A DNA stretch of 64,000 nt from Actinomycetota bacterium (GTDB lineage: Bacteria > Actinomycetota > Acidimicrobiia > Acidimicrobiales > RAAP-2), in assembly GCA_029850535.1 (NCBI GenBank), contig JARCRU010000029.1, positions 1-64,000 of the forward strand. Direction: 5' to 3'. The notes beneath the pieces were generated by a model, which saw only the letters and a list, made by a program, of their open reading frames with translations, did not search any database and had not been told where the DNA came from. This document shows, one piece after another, positions 61,577-64,000 of this stretch. The translations under genes and the position numbers were made by a program. Position 1 is the stretch's first letter. The number at the start of each line of letters is the position of its first letter.

Positions 61577-64000
61577 GCGAAGCTCCGATCCCCCTGTCCC
61601 TCCTCGATCTCGCGCACGCGCGCGGCGTTGAGACCCACTACGTGGACGGACGCGGACACGAGCGCCACGCCAGTGTCGACACCCTGCTCAGTGTGCTCAA
61701 CGCGTTGGGTGACATGGAGACACTGTCGACGCCCGCGAGCGCGCGCCACGCCCTTCGCCGCTACAACCAGGATCGGGTGGAGCGCGTGCTCGAGCCGGTG
61801 TACGTGATTGACGAGGGACTCAGCGCCGTGGTGGCGGTGCGCATGGCGCGCAAGCTCGCGAGCTTCGAGTGCCGGATCGAATTCGAGTTCGGCGGGGAGT
61901 CCTCGTGGCAGGTGCGCAGCGACGAACTCGACCTGCTCGAGACCGCGCCCGAGGAGCCGCGCGCCTGGGCGCTCACGCTGCCGGCGATGCGCGTGGGCTA
62001 TCACCAACTCTGCGTCATCATGGGCAAGCGCACCGTCTGGTCCACGCTGATTGTTCGACCCCTGCGCGGCGCGCCGCACCGCTTCAGTCGCGACTGGCGC
62101 GCCTACTCGGTACAGACGCCCATCTTCTCGCTGCACTCGCAGCGTTCCTGGGGTAGCGGCGACGTCGAGGACCTGGACGAGTTCGCGCGTCTGGTCGCCT
62201 ACCAGGGGGCCACGGTCGTCTCCACCCTGCCGCTGCTCTCGTCCTTTGGCCCCTACGACTTCGAGGCGAGCCCGTACCGACCGGTGAGTCGTCGATTCTG
62301 GAACGACCGATGGATCGCGCTGGATCAGGTGGAGTTCTTGTCACACTCCTTCGCCGCTCAGCAGCTGATGAACGACACGTATTCTCGGGCGCATCGCGCC
62401 ACCTGGTCCAAGGGTGGTCACGTCGACGGCGCCGCGGCCTTCGCCGCCAAGCGTCAGGTGATCCAGGCCTGGGCGGCGACCCAGTCGGAGTTCATGGCCC
62501 TCTACGAGAGCGGACTGCGTTCCTACGTGACCGATCACCCCGAGGTGAATGACTTCGCGCGCTTTCGCGCGGCCGGCGAGCGCTTCGGTCGCAACTTTCG
62601 CGCGTGGCCCTCGACCGCGCGCTCGGGACTGCTGCGCTGGAACGACGTGGACCCGACACTCGTGCGCTACCACCTCTTCGCCCAGTGGATCATCGACGGA
62701 CAGATGACCGAACTCTCGCAACGACTGGCCCAGCGCGGCCAGACCCTCCAGCTCGACATCCCCATCGGCGTGCACCCCGACGGCTACGACGTGTGGAAGT
62801 ACCCCGACGAGTACGTCTCGTCAATGTCCATCGGCGCACCGGCCGATGATCTCACCACCGACGGCCAGACCTGGGGCGCGCCACCGCTGCACCCCGCGCG
62901 CGTTCGCGAGAACGCCCACCAGCAATTCCGCGACGCGTTGCGTTGTCACATGCGCGTGGCCGGGGTGGTGCGCATCGATCACGTGATGGGACTCCAGCGC
63001 CTCTTCTGGGTGCCCGACGGCGCGAGCGCGCGCGACGGCCTCTACGTCAAGATGCCCTTCCACGAGTTGCTCGCCATCGTGGCGATCGAGGCCCTGCGCT
63101 TCGGTTGCGACGTGGTGGGCGAGGACTTGGGTACGGTCGACGGGGACTTGCGCGAGGCGATGGCCCACGAGGGACTGCGTCGCACGTACGTGGCCCAGTT
63201 CGCCATCGGTCACGACGCGCTCGAACCGGTGCCGGCCGGGGCGGTGGCTTCCTTTGGCACGCACGACACGGCCACGTTCCTGGGCTGGTGGAACGGGGTC
63301 GATATCGACGAGCGCGTGTCAGTGGGTCACCTCAGTGACGACGGCGCCGCCCACGCGCGAGAGATACGTCGACACGATCGCGAACGACTGGTCCACGTGC
63401 TCGGACTGGGACCAGAGAGCGAACCCTCGCACGTGCTCGACGCCGTGCACGCGAGCCTGGCCGACTCCGAGGCCGGACTGGTGATGGTGCAGATCGAGGA
63501 CCTGTTGGGCGTCACGTCGGGCGTCAATCTACCCGGCACCTACGACGAGCGCCCGAACTGGAGTCAGCAGATCCCCCTCAGCCTCGAGGAGCTCGCCTCG
63601 ACGCGCGTGTTGGCCGAGACCCTGACGCCGCTACGTGAGCGGCGCGGCTTCGCCGCTGGCGGTCACGGCATGCCGCGGGTGTCGGACGTGACGCTGTTCT
63701 CCCCGGAGGACCTGCACCTGTTCAACGAGGGCCGACACTTCCGTCTGCACCACCATCTCGGCTGTCACCCGATGATCGCCGAGGGGGTCGAGGGCTGCTA
63801 CTTCGCGGTGTGGGCCCCTAACGCCGAACGCGTCGCCGTGGTGGGCGACTTCAACGATTGGGACGGCGGCCCGCACACCCTGCTGGCGCGCGAGAACTCG
63901 GGGATCTGGGAGGGGTTCGTGCCCGGTGCTCAGGTGGGTCAGGGCTATAAGTACCGCATCCGTTCGCGACTCGGTGGGGGGGAGTTCGACAAGGCCGATC
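61573..64000 (+). CDS. malQ: 4-alpha-glucanotransferase fused to glycogen branching enzyme (partial)
   Basis: Open through the window end: 809 codons without a stop, which I read codon by codon. Residues about 1-690 are a GH77 amylomaltase (MalQ): SLHSQRSWGSGDVEDL, DIPIGVHPDGYDVW, nucleophile D469 in VRIDHVMG, acid/base E517 in VGEDLGTV, D565 in FGTHDTATFLGWW. After a short linker (GGHGMPRVSDVTLFSPEDLH), from about 705, the frame enters the CBM48 start of GlgB: LFNEGRHFRLHHHLG, CYFAVWAPNAERVAVVGDFNDWDGG. So one chain should rearrange and branch alpha-glucans. The GTG start overlaps glgP by 4 nt. Most of the GlgB part lies outside the window. Confidence 0.88.
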   Translation, partial: MSEAPIPLSLLDLAHARGVETHYVDGRGHERHASVDTLLSVLNALGDMETLSTPASARHALRRYNQDRVERVLEPVYVIDEGLSAVVAVRMARKLASFECRIEFEFGGESSWQVRSDELDLLETAPEEPRAWALTLPAMRVGYHQLCVIMGKRTVWSTLIVRPLRGAPHRFSRDWRAYSVQTPIFSLHSQRSWGSGDVEDLDEFARLVAYQGATVVSTLPLLSSFGPYDFEASPYRPVSRRFWNDRWIALDQVEFLSHSFAAQQLMNDTYSRAHRATWSKGGHVDGAAAFAAKRQVIQAWAATQSEFMALYESGLRSYVTDHPEVNDFARFRAAGERFGRNFRAWPSTARSGLLRWNDVDPTLVRYHLFAQWIIDGQMTELSQRLAQRGQTLQLDIPIGVHPDGYDVWKYPDEYVSSMSIGAPADDLTTDGQTWGAPPLHPARVRENAHQQFRDALRCHMRVAGVVRIDHVMGLQRLFWVPDGASARDGLYVKMPFHELLAIVAIEALRFGCDVVGEDLGTVDGDLREAMAHEGLRRTYVAQFAIGHDALEPVPAGAVASFGTHDTATFLGWWNGVDIDERVSVGHLSDDGAAHAREIRRHDRERLVHVLGLGPESEPSHVLDAVHASLADSEAGLVMVQIEDLLGVTSGVNLPGTYDERPNWSQQIPLSLEELASTRVLAETLTPLRERRGFAAGGHGMPRVSDVTLFSPEDLHLFNEGRHFRLHHHLGCHPMIAEGVEGCYFAVWAPNAERVAVVGDFNDWDGGPHTLLARENSGIWEGFVPGAQVGQGYKYRIRSRLGGGEFDKAD

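Overview
The window looks like part of a high-GC Actinomycetota chromosome, most plausibly a deep-branching lineage such as an Acidimicrobiia-type organism. The evidence is the high GC outside the left edge, the frequent GTG starts and 4-nt stop/start overlaps, the probable leaderless genes, and a gene content and order (holA, rpsT, lepA, hrcA-dnaJ-rsmE, phoH-ybeY-CBS protein-era, uppS, recO, glyQS, dnaG) that parallels a conserved actinobacterial block. Genus or species cannot be fixed from the sequence alone.

Left edge (1-7487): a visibly lower-GC accessory segment. It holds the tail of a DUF4143-type ATPase and a complete four-gene Wadjet type I operon, jetA-jetB-jetC-jetD, on the minus strand with overlapping stops and starts. 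The segment abuts the 3' end of tRNA-Ala(GGC), a typical integration target, so it is probably a genomic island carrying an anti-plasmid defence system. No integrase is visible.

7.7-24.5 kb: an alpha/beta hydrolase; two tandem, paralogous secreted GH3 glycosidases; leuS with an overlapping YgjP-type metallopeptidase; a PAC2 protein; a FolP2-type dihydropteroate-synthase homologue coupled to holA; and a carbohydrate cluster (GT4 glycosyltransferase, alpha/alpha-toroid protein and two divergent GH130 phosphorylase-like proteins) with a palindromic operator candidate.

24.5-31.6 kb: rpsT with a textbook terminator, lepA, a three-gene iron(III)-type ABC importer with a good promoter, and a DinB-like protein.

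31.6-43.4 kb: the conserved housekeeping block. A CIRCE element precedes hrcA-dnaJ-rsmE-HIT-phoH-ybeY-CBS protein-era, almost all translationally coupled. Then come a TauE/SafE permease with overlapping hairpins in its leader, a DinG-type helicase, and uppS-small membrane protein-recO.

43.4-58.6 kb: two small exported proteins, photolyase-hemW, glyQS, a perfect 19-bp inverted repeat, a CHRD protein, an MFS exporter, an ABC-2 exporter pair, dnaG coupled to an unusual sigma-70 factor, tRNA-Asn, a zinc-ribbon/DUF4389 membrane protein, and the cysK-cysE cysteine pair.

58.6-64 kb: glycogen metabolism. An alpha-glucan phosphorylase is followed, with a 4-nt overlap, by a 4-alpha-glucanotransferase that continues without a stop into the N-terminal domain of a glycogen branching enzyme (a MalQ-GlgB fusion), cut by the window end.
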